Notes: generated by a model from the letters alone, not told the origin. A stretch of 64,000 nucleotides of DNA from an uncultured bacterium (GCA_905214795.1 CAJMNM010000013.1:1-64000), one strand, 5' to 3'; shown: positions 17,372-26,326, counted from the first letter of the stretch. Translations and numbers: made by a program.

Positions 17372-17712
17372 TGAAAAAAGATAATGACTGGAAATCAAGA
17401 TTGGGGATGGTTTACTCGACCAACCCCGATTTTGAATTTGAAACGGACGAAGAAGAGGAAGCCGCTACCCTTCCGCCCTCTCAGCAGAAACTGCGAGTAG
17501 CCATTGAACGGAAAAACCGGGGCGGTAAGGTAGTTAGCGTTGTCACAGGATTCACCGGCACAGAAGATGACCTGAAAGCACTGGGCAAACTGCTTAAAAC
17601 CAAATGTGGTGTGGGCGGCGCCGTAAAAGACGGTGAGATTCTGATTCAAGGCGAATGGCGCGAGCGACTTATCGAACTGTTGAAAAAAGAGGGTTACACC
17701 AATACCAAATAA
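17371..17712 (+). CDS. SUI1/eIF1-domain translation factor (YciH-like)
   Basis: A 113-residue protein with an acidic N-terminal tail (EFETDEEEEAA) and a C-terminal SUI1/eIF1 fold (LRVAIERKNRGGKVVSVVTGF, then LKTKCGVGGAVKDGEILIQG). Homologues such as YciH bind the small subunit and influence start-codon fidelity in vitro. Its ATG overlaps the ettA stop codon. A strong bidirectional hairpin lies directly after its stop codon. Confidence 0.92.
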   Translation: MKKDNDWKSRLGMVYSTNPDFEFETDEEEEAATLPPSQQKLRVAIERKNRGGKVVSVVTGFTGTEDDLKALGKLLKTKCGVGGAVKDGEILIQGEWRERLIELLKKEGYTNTK

Positions 17713-17758
17713 CCGAAAGGCCGGACATTCTGTTAATACAGCTTGTCCGGCCTTTCGG
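17713..17758. terminator. Bidirectional terminator between SUI1 gene and panE
   Basis: CCGAAAGGCCGGACA (17713-17727) and TGTCCGGCCTTTCGG (17744-17758) form a perfect 15-bp stem with a 16-nt loop. It begins at the stop codon of the plus-strand gene and lies 21 bp from the end of panE on the other strand. Confidence 0.9.
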
Positions 17759-17779
17759 ATTATTATCGACAACACAACA

Positions 17780-18733
17780 TCATTGACGGAATTTAGCTGC
17801 CACACGTTCATAGGTAGGCGCCTCTATTCCCCACTTATGGCAAGCATCCAGCATGTCGAATAACTGTCCCTGTATCTCTGACTCATGGCCTTTGGCCAAA
17901 TCTTTCTGAAGAGAAGAAGTGGAATGCGGGTCCAAGGCATCGATTACACGCAGATTTGCCGTTACGGGATCTTCAGGAAAACGAATGCCCATTTTCTCGC
18001 CCAGAAGTGTGCTTTCACGTGTCAGTCCGATAAAAACATCGCGTGCCGGACCTTCATGCTGCACTTCGCCCATAGGTACGTCAAAATAAGCTCCCGTACA
18101 GGCCATCGCACTGATAAATCCCCATTTCACAAAGGTATCGCGATTGATGTCATCGGAACATATCGCCTTAATGCCGGCATTGGCCAACAGTGTACGGATA
18201 CGTTCAAGACGCTCAGCCGGTACATCATCGGACGGACGGGCACCGAAAATCAGCTTGAAGACCTGCCCCATCTGTGTCACCTCGCCCGGCGCATTGACAA
18301 AACCGACAATATAGATACAACCATCTATCACATGCACACCCGGACATGCACGGGCTATACGTGGTCCGGAACCATACACATTCAGGATGGGGACTACCAC
18401 CGTATGGGGCAATGCAGCACGACGGATGCATGGTGCCACAGAATCAACAGAATAGCCTTTAACACAAACAAAAATAACGTCTGCCGTATCCATGTATTCA
18501 TCGGTAGAACACACCTGCATATATGGCATTGCCGCATCGGACGGCAGCTGACCGGACTGATAACACGGCAATATAATCTCGCCTTTCAAATCGGAGTGAA
18601 ACTTCAATCCATGCGCAAGCATATTTTCCTTATGAGCTCCCCTCACAATACAAGTTACTTCGTTACCGGCCAACGCCAGAAAAGCAGCTATAGACCCGCC
18701 AACACCTCCGGCACCCACAATCAAACATTTCAT
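17780..18733 (-). CDS. panE: 2-dehydropantoate 2-reductase
   Basis: A 317-residue ketopantoate reductase: NADPH-dependent reduction to pantoate in pantothenate/CoA synthesis. The N-terminus carries the Rossmann loop MKCLIVGAGGVGGSIAAFLA, with IVRG after the second strand; the C-terminal helical domain includes KWGFISAMACTGAYFDVP (catalytic Lys region) and the SSLQKDLAKGHESEI segment typical of the ApbA/PanE C-terminus. It follows the TlpA-like gene by 23 bp, so the pair may share a transcript although their roles differ. Confidence 0.9.
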   Translation of the reverse strand: MKCLIVGAGGVGGSIAAFLALAGNEVTCIVRGAHKENMLAHGLKFHSDLKGEIILPCYQSGQLPSDAAMPYMQVCSTDEYMDTADVIFVCVKGYSVDSVAPCIRRAALPHTVVVPILNVYGSGPRIARACPGVHVIDGCIYIVGFVNAPGEVTQMGQVFKLIFGARPSDDVPAERLERIRTLLANAGIKAICSDDINRDTFVKWGFISAMACTGAYFDVPMGEVQHEGPARDVFIGLTRESTLLGEKMGIRFPEDPVTANLRVIDALDPHSTSSLQKDLAKGHESEIQGQLFDMLDACHKWGIEAPTYERVAAKFRQ

Positions 18734-18756
18734 AATATCCTATTTTTCTGAATTCA

Positions 18757-19284
18757 TCATTTAACCAAACTGCCAATAGCATCCACCAACTCATCATGGG
18801 TTGCCAAAGGCTCGTCTGTGAAAACAAAACGTACGGTCTGAGTACTATCGACCACATAGATACGCGGTATACGCGACGAAGCAAACAGGTTATATACCGT
18901 ACGGTCGGTCTGCGCAGAATACGGCATGGTCAACCCATTCTGCTGCCAATAAGCCGAAACAGACGCATCGTCCTCTTCACGACTGATACATACGAAGCTG
19001 ACATCGGAAGTACTGAATGCTGTACTGACCTGCTGAAGTACAGGAAGTTCTGCCTGACAATCACCGCATAACGTATTGAAAAAAGTCAGGCACAGGACCC
19101 GCCCCTTCAAACTGTCGGGAGAAAACATGTGACCATCATCAAGCATCACCGAAAACTGCGGCAAACGGTCGCCCACTACAACTTTATCTTCGTCGGGCAG
19201 TTCAAAGTCCTCGCGTATACAACCTGTAATGAAACATAACAGGCAGAAACAACATATCATCAGACGAAATATCTGCGTTTTCAT
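18757..19284 (-). CDS. TlpA-like thioredoxin-fold lipoprotein
   Basis: A 175-residue protein with a type II signal peptide; lipobox Cys about residue 22 (CFITGC). A thioredoxin-like domain follows with the active site TLCGDCQAEL (C73-x2-C76) and a cis-Pro region SSRIPRIYVVD. It should sit on the periplasmic face of a membrane and act as a disulfide reductase or resistance thioredoxin of the TlpA/AhpC-TSA type; the partner is unknown. It precedes panE by 23 bp. Confidence 0.88.
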   Translation of the reverse strand: MKTQIFRLMICCFCLLCFITGCIREDFELPDEDKVVVGDRLPQFSVMLDDGHMFSPDSLKGRVLCLTFFNTLCGDCQAELPVLQQVSTAFSTSDVSFVCISREEDDASVSAYWQQNGLTMPYSAQTDRTVYNLFASSRIPRIYVVDSTQTVRFVFTDEPLATHDELVDAIGSLVK

Positions 19285-19308
19285 ACCTCATATCATATTT
19301 ATAACCCA

Positions 19309-19339
19309 ATGAGGCCATGTCTTGCTGACATGGCCTCAT
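19309..19339 (-). terminator. Terminator of dapA
   Basis: ATGAGGCCATGTC (19309-19321) pairs perfectly with GACATGGCCTCAT (19327-19339) around a 5-nt loop, 24 bp past the dapA stop. The U-tract is weak, so read-through into the TlpA-like gene is possible. Confidence 0.7.
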
Positions 19340-19362
19340 GTGAAGATATATGCGATTGATAA

Positions 19363-20256
19363 TTAATAGCGGATGTCCAAATCTTTAAGAATAGCTGAAA
19401 TCTTCTCCATGGTAGTCAGACGTGTCGGTACCAACGGCAGACGAAGCTGATTCTCAATCATTCCCATAGCATGAAGCATGGCCTTTACGCCAGCCGGATT
19501 ACCATCGACAAACAACAGCTTGAACAATTCGGCAAACTTGTGGTGAATGGTCCGGGCGCTTTCATAATCACCATTCAACGCCAGTCTGACCATACGGCTG
19601 AATTCTGCCGGAAGCGCATTACCGATAACAGAAATCACACCTACCGCACCCAACGTAATAAGAGGGAATGTAATGCCGTCGTCACCGGAAATGACATCGA
19701 AATGTTCGGGCTTGTTCTTGATGATATCATCCATCTGAGTGATGTTACCGCTCGCCTCCTTAATGGCAACAATATTCTCAAAATCGTGAGCAAGACGCAA
19801 TGTCGTATCGGCAGTCATATTAACTCCGGTACGTCCGGGCACATTATAAAGCACAAGAGGCAACGGAGAAGCTTTGGCCAAAGTTTTGAAATGCTGATAA
19901 AGTCCTTCCTGGGAAGGTTTGTTATAGAACGGACAAACAGACAAAATACCATCAATACCCTTCCAGTCGCCATGACTGATCTCGTCGGCTATGGCCGCCG
20001 TATTGTTTCCACCACAGCCCATCAAAAGAGGTACTCTTCCGGCTACACGTTCAACCAGAAGATTTTTCAGTGTCTGCTTTTCTTCCTTAGTCAGACATGG
20101 CGTTTCAGCTGTCGTGCCCATAATGCAGAGAAAATCTGCGCCATTCTTTATCTGATATTCTACAAGACGAAGCAGCGCGTCATAATCTATGCTGCCGTCT
20201 GACTTGAAAGGCGTAATCAAAGCGATTCCCAAGCCTTTGAACTTATTGTGTACCAT
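19363..20256 (-). CDS. dapA: 4-hydroxy-tetrahydrodipicolinate synthase
   Basis: A 297-residue class I aldolase condensing pyruvate with aspartate semialdehyde in the lysine/diaminopimelate pathway. It shows GTTAET (residues 47-52), the catalytic Tyr in YNVPGRTG (about 137) and the Schiff-base Lys in IKEASGN (about 166). Length and motif order are canonical. It has its own strong promoter at the end of ligA and a terminator behind it. Confidence 0.95.
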   Translation of the reverse strand: MVHNKFKGLGIALITPFKSDGSIDYDALLRLVEYQIKNGADFLCIMGTTAETPCLTKEEKQTLKNLLVERVAGRVPLLMGCGGNNTAAIADEISHGDWKGIDGILSVCPFYNKPSQEGLYQHFKTLAKASPLPLVLYNVPGRTGVNMTADTTLRLAHDFENIVAIKEASGNITQMDDIIKNKPEHFDVISGDDGITFPLITLGAVGVISVIGNALPAEFSRMVRLALNGDYESARTIHHKFAELFKLLFVDGNPAGVKAMLHAMGMIENQLRLPLVPTRLTTMEKISAILKDLDIRY

Positions 20257-20287
20257 AAAAACTTTGGTTTTATTTTCTTTTGTCGGA

Positions 20288-20318
20288 CAAAAGTACGAAT
20301 TTATTCCGATTTTACAAA
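20288..20318 (-). promoter_or_regulatory. Promoter for dapA
   Basis: On the minus strand TTTG (20318-20315), 19 nt, then TACTTTTG (20295-20288): a near-ideal Bacteroidetes promoter placed between the ligA stop codon and dapA. Confidence 0.8.
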
Positions 20319-20323
20319 TATAT

Positions 20324-22330
20324 TTAATAATCTATGAGTGTAAGAAATTCATCTTCACTCAGTATTTTAACTCCTAATTTCTTCGCTTTCTCCAATTTTG
20401 CCGGTCCCATATTCTCACCGGCCAGGATAAACGAGGTCTTTGATGAGATGCTGCCCACGTTCTTACCGCCGTTTTTCTCGATGAGCGCCTTGTATTCGTC
20501 ACGGGAATGTTTTGAAAAAACACCGCTAATCACAATGCTTTGTCCGGACAGTTTATCAGAATGTGCACTCAACTCATCCTCAGCTAATTCCATCCGTACT
20601 CCCTTCTCACGTAAACGGGCAATCAGCTGTCTGTTATCCTCACGGGCAAAAAAGTTGACTACACTTTGCGCAATGACCTGTCCGATACCGTTGACAGCAG
20701 ACAATTCTTCTACCGTAGCAGCAGCCAAAGCATCAATAGACTTGAAATTACGGGCCAGAGCCTTGGCAGCAATCTCTCCTACGAAACGGATACCGAGCGC
20801 AAAAACAACTCTTTCGAAAGGAACCTGACAGGAATCAGAAATAGACTTAACTATCTTGCGGGCTGATTTCTCACGTCCTCCATCGTCACCGTTTATCTGT
20901 TCTACCTTAATATCATAGAGGTCGGCCACATTACGGATAAGTCCCCGGCGATAATAATCGTCGACCGTTTCCGGACCAAGACTGTCTATGTTCATGGCCT
21001 TACGACTGATGAAATGTTCAATACGCCCCTTTATCTGCGGCGGACAAGCATTCTCGTTCGGACAATACCAGGCCGCTTCACCTTCATATCTGACAAGTGG
21101 TGCGCCACATTCCGGACAATGAGTAATGAATCTCACTTTCTCACCGGTTGAGGAATTACGGGCGTCGGTGTCTACACCAACTATCTTCGGAATGATTTCG
21201 CCTCCCTTTTCCACGTATACCATATCACCGACATGCAAATCAAGCTGCTCCATCACATCAGCATTATGAAGTGTGGCACGCTTGACTATCGTACCCGCCA
21301 ATAACACCGGCTCCATATTAGCAACCGGCGTAACCGCACCTGTACGACCGACCTGAAAGGTTACTTTGTCAAGCCGGGTACATGCACGCTCGGCCTGAAA
21401 CTTGTAAGCAATGGCCCAACGTGGACTCTTGGCCGTATATCCCAATATACGTTGCTGTCGTAACGAATTAACTTTCAAAACGATACCATCTGTCGCAACC
21501 GGTAGTTTCTTGCGAGCTTCATCCCAATAATCAATATAATCATAAATATCCTGAAGCGTCCGGGCTTTCTTCATGCCTTCAGAAATCTTAAATCCCCACT
21601 GACCGGCAATCTGTAAATTCTCAAAATGCCCGTCGCCCGGTATATCCTCTCCCAAAAGGTAATACAGATACGCATCCAACTTACGCTGAGCCACTACAGC
21701 CGAACTTTTACTTTTCAGTGTACCGGAAGCTGCATTTCGTGGATTGGCAAATAACGGTTCTTCACGTGCCTCACGTTCTTTGTTCAATTTCTCGAAACTG
21801 GTCCATGGCATCAGTATCTCTCCACGAATCTCAAACTCATCGGGATAGTTGCCTTGCGTTAACTGCAACGGAATACAACGAATGGTACGCACATTATCGG
21901 TCACATCGTCGCCCTGAACGCCATCACCACGCGTCACGGCACGGACAAGCCGCCCATGCTCATAGGTCAGTGAAATGGAAAGGCCATCGTATTTCATTTC
22001 GCAGCAAATCTCAAAATCCTCGCCCTCAAGTCCGCTTTTAACACGGTTATAGAAATCCTCTACCTCTTCCTTATTATAAGTATTGGCCAATGAGAGCATA
22101 GGATACTTATGAGGAACCTGCACGAATTCATGATTTATATCGCTTCCTACCCGTTGTGTAGGTGAATTAGGATCTGTATATTCGGGATGCTCCTTTTCAA
22201 GATTCTGAAGTTCCAGCATCATCCTGTCGAACTCCTGATCTGAAATTTCAGGTGCGTTAAGCACATAATAATTATAGTTATGCCGATGTAAGGCCTCACG
22301 TAACTGTAAAATCTGTTCTTTTACATCCAT
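20324..22330 (-). CDS. ligA: NAD-dependent DNA ligase
   Basis: A 668-residue bacterial DNA ligase that seals nicks using NAD+. The order is Ia domain (YYVLNAPEISDQEFD), adenylation domain with the nucleophile in KYDG (residues 113-116), OB fold, a four-Cys zinc finger (CPECG then CPNENAC), helix-hairpin-helix repeats (VNGIGQVIAQSV) and a C-terminal BRCT domain (SGQSIVISGVFSKHSRDE). It is full length and a single-gene unit. Confidence 0.96.
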   Translation of the reverse strand: MDVKEQILQLREALHRHNYNYYVLNAPEISDQEFDRMMLELQNLEKEHPEYTDPNSPTQRVGSDINHEFVQVPHKYPMLSLANTYNKEEVEDFYNRVKSGLEGEDFEICCEMKYDGLSISLTYEHGRLVRAVTRGDGVQGDDVTDNVRTIRCIPLQLTQGNYPDEFEIRGEILMPWTSFEKLNKEREAREEPLFANPRNAASGTLKSKSSAVVAQRKLDAYLYYLLGEDIPGDGHFENLQIAGQWGFKISEGMKKARTLQDIYDYIDYWDEARKKLPVATDGIVLKVNSLRQQRILGYTAKSPRWAIAYKFQAERACTRLDKVTFQVGRTGAVTPVANMEPVLLAGTIVKRATLHNADVMEQLDLHVGDMVYVEKGGEIIPKIVGVDTDARNSSTGEKVRFITHCPECGAPLVRYEGEAAWYCPNENACPPQIKGRIEHFISRKAMNIDSLGPETVDDYYRRGLIRNVADLYDIKVEQINGDDGGREKSARKIVKSISDSCQVPFERVVFALGIRFVGEIAAKALARNFKSIDALAAATVEELSAVNGIGQVIAQSVVNFFAREDNRQLIARLREKGVRMELAEDELSAHSDKLSGQSIVISGVFSKHSRDEYKALIEKNGGKNVGSISSKTSFILAGENMGPAKLEKAKKLGVKILSEDEFLTLIDY

Positions 22331-22485
22331 GTTCAGATAATTATATTGATACGTTGTCGTGTTACTTTAATCTCTACACAAAAAATATGGAAAGGTAAAT
22401 GCAGAAAGAAATAAAAAAAACGTTTTCAAAATCTACTTAAACCTTTCGCCAGTCTATACAAACATGCCACCGTAATGATTCCCGT

Positions 22486-22923
22486 CTAACGTCTTCTGCG
22501 TCCCCTACCTTTGCTTCCGACAAGCATGCGGTCAACGGCATACTTTCCCGGACCAACCAGATAGAGCAGAATAAAAGTTACAAAATATATAAAAGAAAGT
22601 TCACCGTTGCTTATGCTGCCATTATGTACCATAAAAAAGGCAAATCCCATTGTAACAATCATAGGAATCATGCACAATCTGTATAGGAAACCAAATATGA
22701 ATGACAAGGAACATATCAACTCACCAAAAATAGCCAAAAGAACCGAATACTGGCTGCCTATCCCAAACGGATCGGGAAATGTGGTTGAGAGTTCGGTCAG
22801 ACGCTGCCATTTCTCAAATCCATGAGTCATGAGCATTCCACCAAAAAAGAGACGTAAAGCCAAAATAAACAGCGAAGTACCGGTCTCACCTATGGTTGGA
22901 GGAAACAAAAAAGAATTCTTCAT
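22486..22923 (-). CDS. DoxX family membrane protein
   Basis: A 145-residue inner-membrane protein with four hydrophobic segments and the DoxX pattern (ALRLFFGGMLMTHGFEKW, then FGELICSLSFIFGFLYR). The tail is Arg-rich (KGRGRRRR). DoxX proteins are linked to redox or thiosulfate metabolism, but no function is established for this subfamily. The ATG at 22923 (MKNSFLFPPTIGETG) is used; the frame upstream reaches only a TTG at 22971. Confidence 0.85.
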   Translation of the reverse strand: MKNSFLFPPTIGETGTSLFILALRLFFGGMLMTHGFEKWQRLTELSTTFPDPFGIGSQYSVLLAIFGELICSLSFIFGFLYRLCMIPMIVTMGFAFFMVHNGSISNGELSFIYFVTFILLYLVGPGKYAVDRMLVGSKGRGRRRR

Positions 22924-23096
22924 ATTAGCATGCTTGATATTTATTGGCAATAATACACAAAAAAATAACAAGAAGCAAGGTTGACAGACGAAAATGTGAA
23001 CTCAGAACCGTTTTTTACCACATTTTACTTAATGTTTGACAGTTTTTATAAATGAACTATATTTCCGGCAGGCTGGGATGTTAAAAAGAAAATGAC

Positions 23097-23104
23097 TACC
23101 TTTG
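23097..23104 (+). promoter_or_regulatory. Promoter -7 box for trmD
   Basis: TACCTTTG fits TAnnTTTG, 24 bp before the trmD ATG. The -33 region is not well matched. Confidence 0.55.
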
Positions 23105-23128
23105 CAGTCATAAAGAACAAGGACAGAA

Positions 23129-23809
23129 ATGAGAATAGACATTATCAGCGTGTTGCCGGAACTAATGGAAGGCTTTATGAACGAATCCATACTAGGACGC
23201 GCACAAAAGAAAGGATTAGTAGAAATCCATCTGCACAATCTGCGGGATTACTCTACGAATAAATACAGACGGGTGGACGACTACCCATACGGCGGTTTTG
23301 CCGGCATGGTGATGCAATGCGAGCCGATAGACCGCTGTATCTCGGCATTGAAAGCAGAACGCGATTATGACGAAATTATATTCACCAGTCCAGACGGTGA
23401 AAAATTTGACCAACCAATGGCAAACAGTCTGTCCTTATGTCAGAACATTATTATATTGTGCGGTCATTACAAAGGTATAGACTACCGTATAAGAGAACAT
23501 CTCATCACAAAAGAAATCAGTATCGGCGATTTTGTACTGACCGGCGGTGAACTGGCTGCCGCAGTGATGGCCGATGCCATTGTACGTATCATTCCTGGAG
23601 TTATCGGAGATGAACAAAGTGCCCTATCCGATTCGTTTCAGGACAACCTGCTGGCCGCACCGGTATACACCCGTCCGGCAGATTATAAAGGTTGGAAAGT
23701 ACCGGAGATTCTTTTGTCCGGTCATGAAGCACATATCAAGGAATGGGAACTTCAACAATCGATTGAACGTACCAAACGCCTACGTCCCGACTTACTGGAA
23801 GAGAAATAA
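23129..23809 (+). CDS. trmD: tRNA (guanine-N1-)-methyltransferase TrmD
   Basis: A 226-residue SPOUT methyltransferase forming m1G37 in tRNAs, which prevents +1 frameshifting. Landmarks are MRIDIISVLPELMEGF, the YGGFAGMVMQCEPI loop, the trefoil-knot segment IILCGHYKGIDYRI, ISIGDFVLTGGELAA, and a C-terminal RPADYKGWKVPEILLSGHEA. Length is normal. It is convergent with the hemolysin III gene, with only 4 bp between stop codons and no terminator there. Confidence 0.95.
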   Translation: MRIDIISVLPELMEGFMNESILGRAQKKGLVEIHLHNLRDYSTNKYRRVDDYPYGGFAGMVMQCEPIDRCISALKAERDYDEIIFTSPDGEKFDQPMANSLSLCQNIIILCGHYKGIDYRIREHLITKEISIGDFVLTGGELAAAVMADAIVRIIPGVIGDEQSALSDSFQDNLLAAPVYTRPADYKGWKVPEILLSGHEAHIKEWELQQSIERTKRLRPDLLEEK

Positions 23810-23813
23810 GCCC

Positions 23814-24473
23814 TCAGTCCATGCAGAGAAACTGAATCAGCACGTCCCGCACGGCAATGATATGACACACAGAGCCGCCTAATACAAAAAAATGGAATAC
23901 AGAATGCATGAACTTTTTCTGATGTAATGAATAAAACAGGGCACCTGTTATATAGAACGCTCCTTCTGCCAGAATCCATGCAATGGCTTTCATATCGACC
24001 ACAGACATCAAAGGGCGAAACGCAACAAGTATCACAAGTCCCATGGCAATGAAACAAACTGTTTCAAGATTGCTGTGCTCCTTTAATTTTCGCAAGCTCA
24101 TGACTGTGCCGACCAACGCACAACACCAGACAAAAGCAAACAATCCCCATCCCCAGAAGCCCTGCTCACGCAAAGCTACCAGTGTAATCGGAGAATAGCT
24201 TCCGGCAATATGCCAGTAAATGGCCGCATGATCCCATTGGCGTAAACGCTCCTTCAAAGAAGACCGGGACGGCCATGCATGATATAGCGTAGAAGTTAAA
24301 TAGGACCCTATCATACCTATAAGGTAAAGAGATACTCCCCACTGTGCCCAATGATCGCCATTACGGATACACAGCCGGAGAAAGAAATAACCGACAAGAG
24401 CACCTAACAATATACCTGCACCATGTGAGATATAATTGGTTCTTTCCTCTGCTTTTGTATAGATAATACTCAT
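23814..24473 (-). CDS. Hemolysin III (PAQR/YqfA) family protein
   Basis: A 219-residue seven-helix inner-membrane protein of the PAQR superfamily. Family signatures include NYISHGAGILLGAL, STLYHAWPS (Ser-x3-Leu-Tyr-His zinc-ligand motif), WDHAAIYWHIAGSYSPITL and the C-terminal SVFHFFVLGGSVCH. Bacterial members have been tied to membrane energetics or fluidity; true haemolytic activity is doubtful. It forms a convergent pair with trmD. Confidence 0.9.
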   Translation of the reverse strand: MSIIYTKAEERTNYISHGAGILLGALVGYFFLRLCIRNGDHWAQWGVSLYLIGMIGSYLTSTLYHAWPSRSSLKERLRQWDHAAIYWHIAGSYSPITLVALREQGFWGWGLFAFVWCCALVGTVMSLRKLKEHSNLETVCFIAMGLVILVAFRPLMSVVDMKAIAWILAEGAFYITGALFYSLHQKKFMHSVFHFFVLGGSVCHIIAVRDVLIQFLCMD

Positions 24474-24538
24474 GATATTGCAAAGTTAGAATTATTTTAA
24501 AAAACGTGTCCTCAGAAACACAAAAAACTTACCAAAAG

Positions 24539-24571
24539 TTTGTGCTTTTCTAAAGCATATTTGTATATTTG
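24539..24571 (+). promoter_or_regulatory. Promoter for the zeta-toxin-like gene
   Basis: TTTG at 24539-24542, 21 nt, then TATATTTG at 24564-24571; the ATG is 26 nt on. Confidence 0.7.
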
Positions 24572-24596
24572 CGTTTAGGAATAAACCTCATTCTGT

Positions 24597-25199
24597 ATGT
24601 CTGATAAAAAACTTAAACTGTATGTGATTGCCGGATGTAACGGTGCCGGCAAAACAACAGCCAGCTTTACTGTACTACCCGAAATGCTGGAATGCCGGGA
24701 GTTTGTCAATGCAGATGAAATAGCGGCAGGACTTTCTCCTTTCAACCCGGAAGGGGTAGCCATTGAAGCGGGACGATTAATGATTAACCGCATCATTTAT
24801 CTTCTTAAGGAAGGAGAAACATTTGCTTTTGAAACAACATTGGCAACCAGATCGTATGTCAAACTGATACAGCAGGCCCAAAAGCGTGGCTACTTTGTTA
24901 CTTTACTGTTTTTCTCTCTATCAAGTCCGGAGCAAGCCTGTATGAGAGTAGCCAAACGAGTCAGTGAAGGCGGCCACAACATTCCGACGGACGTCATCTA
25001 CAGACGATATGACAACGGACTGAGCAATCTGTTCAAGCTTTATATGCCCATTTGTGATTATTGGACACTCTATGACAACAGTACTTGCCCAGCCAATAAG
25101 ATAGCTTGCGGAGGAAAAGATCAAAAACTAACAATTTTGCAACCGACTATATATGAAAAATTTAAAGAACAGTATGGCGAAACAGACGATAATGGATGA
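24597..25199 (+). CDS. Zeta-toxin-like P-loop kinase/ATPase
   Basis: A 200-residue protein with Walker A GCNGAGKT (residues 13-20), VNADEIAAGLSP with the catalytic-Asp candidate at about 40, GVAIEAGR, and FAFETTLATRSY (about 78-88), all features of the zeta-toxin/COG4185 family. Zeta toxins phosphorylate UDP-N-acetylglucosamine and block cell-wall synthesis; chromosomal relatives may have other substrates. The 3' end overlaps a small acidic/basic protein gene in another frame, a toxin-antitoxin-like arrangement with the kinase first. The substrate and toxicity are not shown by the sequence. Confidence 0.85.
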   Translation: MSDKKLKLYVIAGCNGAGKTTASFTVLPEMLECREFVNADEIAAGLSPFNPEGVAIEAGRLMINRIIYLLKEGETFAFETTLATRSYVKLIQQAQKRGYFVTLLFFSLSSPEQACMRVAKRVSEGGHNIPTDVIYRRYDNGLSNLFKLYMPICDYWTLYDNSTCPANKIACGGKDQKLTILQPTIYEKFKEQYGETDDNG

Positions 25200-25347
25200 G
25201 GAAGAAATAGCCGAGATGCAACAAAAAATTGACAAAGGCATACAACTCGCCCAAAAACGTCTTATCGAACGGGCCAAACATAACAATACTACGTTGGTGA
25301 TTGCCCGTAATAACGAAGTTGTAGAAGTAAAAGCAGATGAACTTTGA
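25174..25347 (+). CDS. Small putative antitoxin/partner of the zeta-like kinase
   Basis: About 57 residues starting MAKQTIMDEEEIAEM, or 64 if the ATG at 25153 is used. An acidic helical N-terminal half leads to a basic segment (RLIERAKHNNTTLVIARNNE) and an acidic end. It overlaps the kinase gene by 26 bp in a different frame, so the two are translationally linked. No known antitoxin domain is recognised. The terminator stem begins inside its last codons. Function as an antitoxin is inferred from position only. Confidence 0.65.
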   Translation: MAKQTIMDEEEIAEMQQKIDKGIQLAQKRLIERAKHNNTTLVIARNNEVVEVKADEL

Positions 25348-25364
25348 GTTCATCTGCTCTTTTT
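25333..25364 (+). terminator. Terminator overlapping the end of the small partner gene
   Basis: GCAGATGAAC (25333-25342) pairs with GTTCATCTGC (25348-25357), 5-nt loop containing the TGA stop codon, followed by TCTTTTT. Confidence 0.85.
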
Positions 25365-25369
25365 ATCGG

Positions 25370-25639
25370 TCAGAACGTCCAATAATTACGTGCAATATGA
25401 TAAAGGCGACGACGGTCGGGCACAATATCCATCTCATCAGTCGTCATACATAAATCGGAAAGAGCATATATATCCTCCGACTCATCGGTAATAGATGAAG
25501 AAAGAGTCTCAAACAAATGATTACGGGCGTCAATAATATGAATGGCCTCGGTGGAATATGTCACGTCTTTGGCATATAATTCATTGGCCACATAACGAGC
25601 CAACTCATCTACAAACAAATCTACTTCGGGTAACATCAT
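25370..25639 (-). CDS. Small conserved hypothetical protein
   Basis: An 89-residue acidic protein (MLPEVDLFVDELARYVANEL near the start) with no signal peptide, membrane segment or recognised domain; the C-terminus reads RRRLYHIARNYWTF. Codon use resembles its neighbours and it resembles short Bacteroidales hypotheticals. It is convergent with the zeta-like operon and divergent from the thioesterase gene. Two adjacent ATGs at 25639 and 25636 are equally possible starts. Confidence 0.65.
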   Translation of the reverse strand: MMLPEVDLFVDELARYVANELYAKDVTYSTEAIHIIDARNHLFETLSSSITDESEDIYALSDLCMTTDEMDIVPDRRRLYHIARNYWTF

Positions 25640-25698
25640 GTTTTTAACTCAAAGGTAAGCATTAAATATACAAATATCAATTAAACCTATAAAATAAT

Positions 25699-26070
25699 AT
25701 GGAAACAGGACTATCTTATACAAGCACACTTACTGTTACAGAAAAAGATCTGGCTATACATATAGGAAGCGGCGACCTGAATGTACTTGCCACCCCGACA
25801 ATGTTGGCATTGATGGAGAATGCAGCCATGATGGCCGTAAAGGATAAAGTTGGCGAAGGAAATACAACCGTAGGCAGTAAAATCTGTTCATCACATCTTA
25901 AACCGACAGCTTGCGGACAAACCATTACCGCAACCGCGACACTTACTGCTGTTGAAGGACGCAAACTGACATTCCATATCACAGCATCAGACGAACAGGG
26001 ACTCATCGGTGAAGGTGAGCATGTACGCTACATTGTCAATACTGATAAATTTATGAGTAAATTAAAATAA
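25699..26070 (+). CDS. Hotdog-fold thioesterase family protein (FlK-like)
   Basis: A 123-residue protein matching the fluoroacetyl-CoA thioesterase-like hotdog family: LATPTMLALMENAAMMAV forms the central helix, KICSSHLKPTACGQTITATA and the final strands complete the fold. It probably hydrolyses or binds an acyl-CoA; the substrate cannot be told. A single-gene unit with a hairpin terminator behind it. Confidence 0.85.
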   Translation: METGLSYTSTLTVTEKDLAIHIGSGDLNVLATPTMLALMENAAMMAVKDKVGEGNTTVGSKICSSHLKPTACGQTITATATLTAVEGRKLTFHITASDEQGLIGEGEHVRYIVNTDKFMSKLK

Positions 26071-26125
26071 GCAATAAGCTGAATAACATCAATAACAGCT
26101 AAACGGCTTAGAAAGAAAACAATAG

Positions 26126-26168
26126 ATCAGACCGGGAAAGAACAAAACAACGACTTTCCGGTCTGATT
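26126..26168 (+). terminator. Probable terminator after the thioesterase gene
   Basis: ATCAGACCGG...GAAAG pairs with CTTTCCGGTCTGAT with a one-base bulge; the U-tract is weak (TTCCAGTTCTGTT). Confidence 0.6.
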
Positions 26169-26222
26169 CCAGTTCTGTTAAAACAGAAAAACAACATTTT
26201 CCTCAAAAAATCCACGAAAATA

Positions 26223-26254
26223 TTTGGAAGATTAAAAGAAAACAACTACCTTTG
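26223..26254 (+). promoter_or_regulatory. Promoter for tRNA-Glu
   Basis: TTTG at 26223-26226, 20 nt, then TACCTTTG at 26247-26254. No good coding start lies between it and the tRNA. Confidence 0.75.
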
Positions 26255-26326
26255 CACCGTCAAAATGAGACAAGAACTTCAGAAAGCAATTAAGCTGAAT
26301 GAAAAGAAGTCAGAATTTGATTATAT

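Noticed and set aside
17885..18751. 288-codon plus-strand frame over panE
   Set aside because: Antisense shadow of a clear ketopantoate reductase; composition rich in His/Thr/Arg without a domain.
19471..20202. 243-codon plus-strand frame over dapA
   Set aside because: Antisense shadow of dapA with no recognisable protein features.
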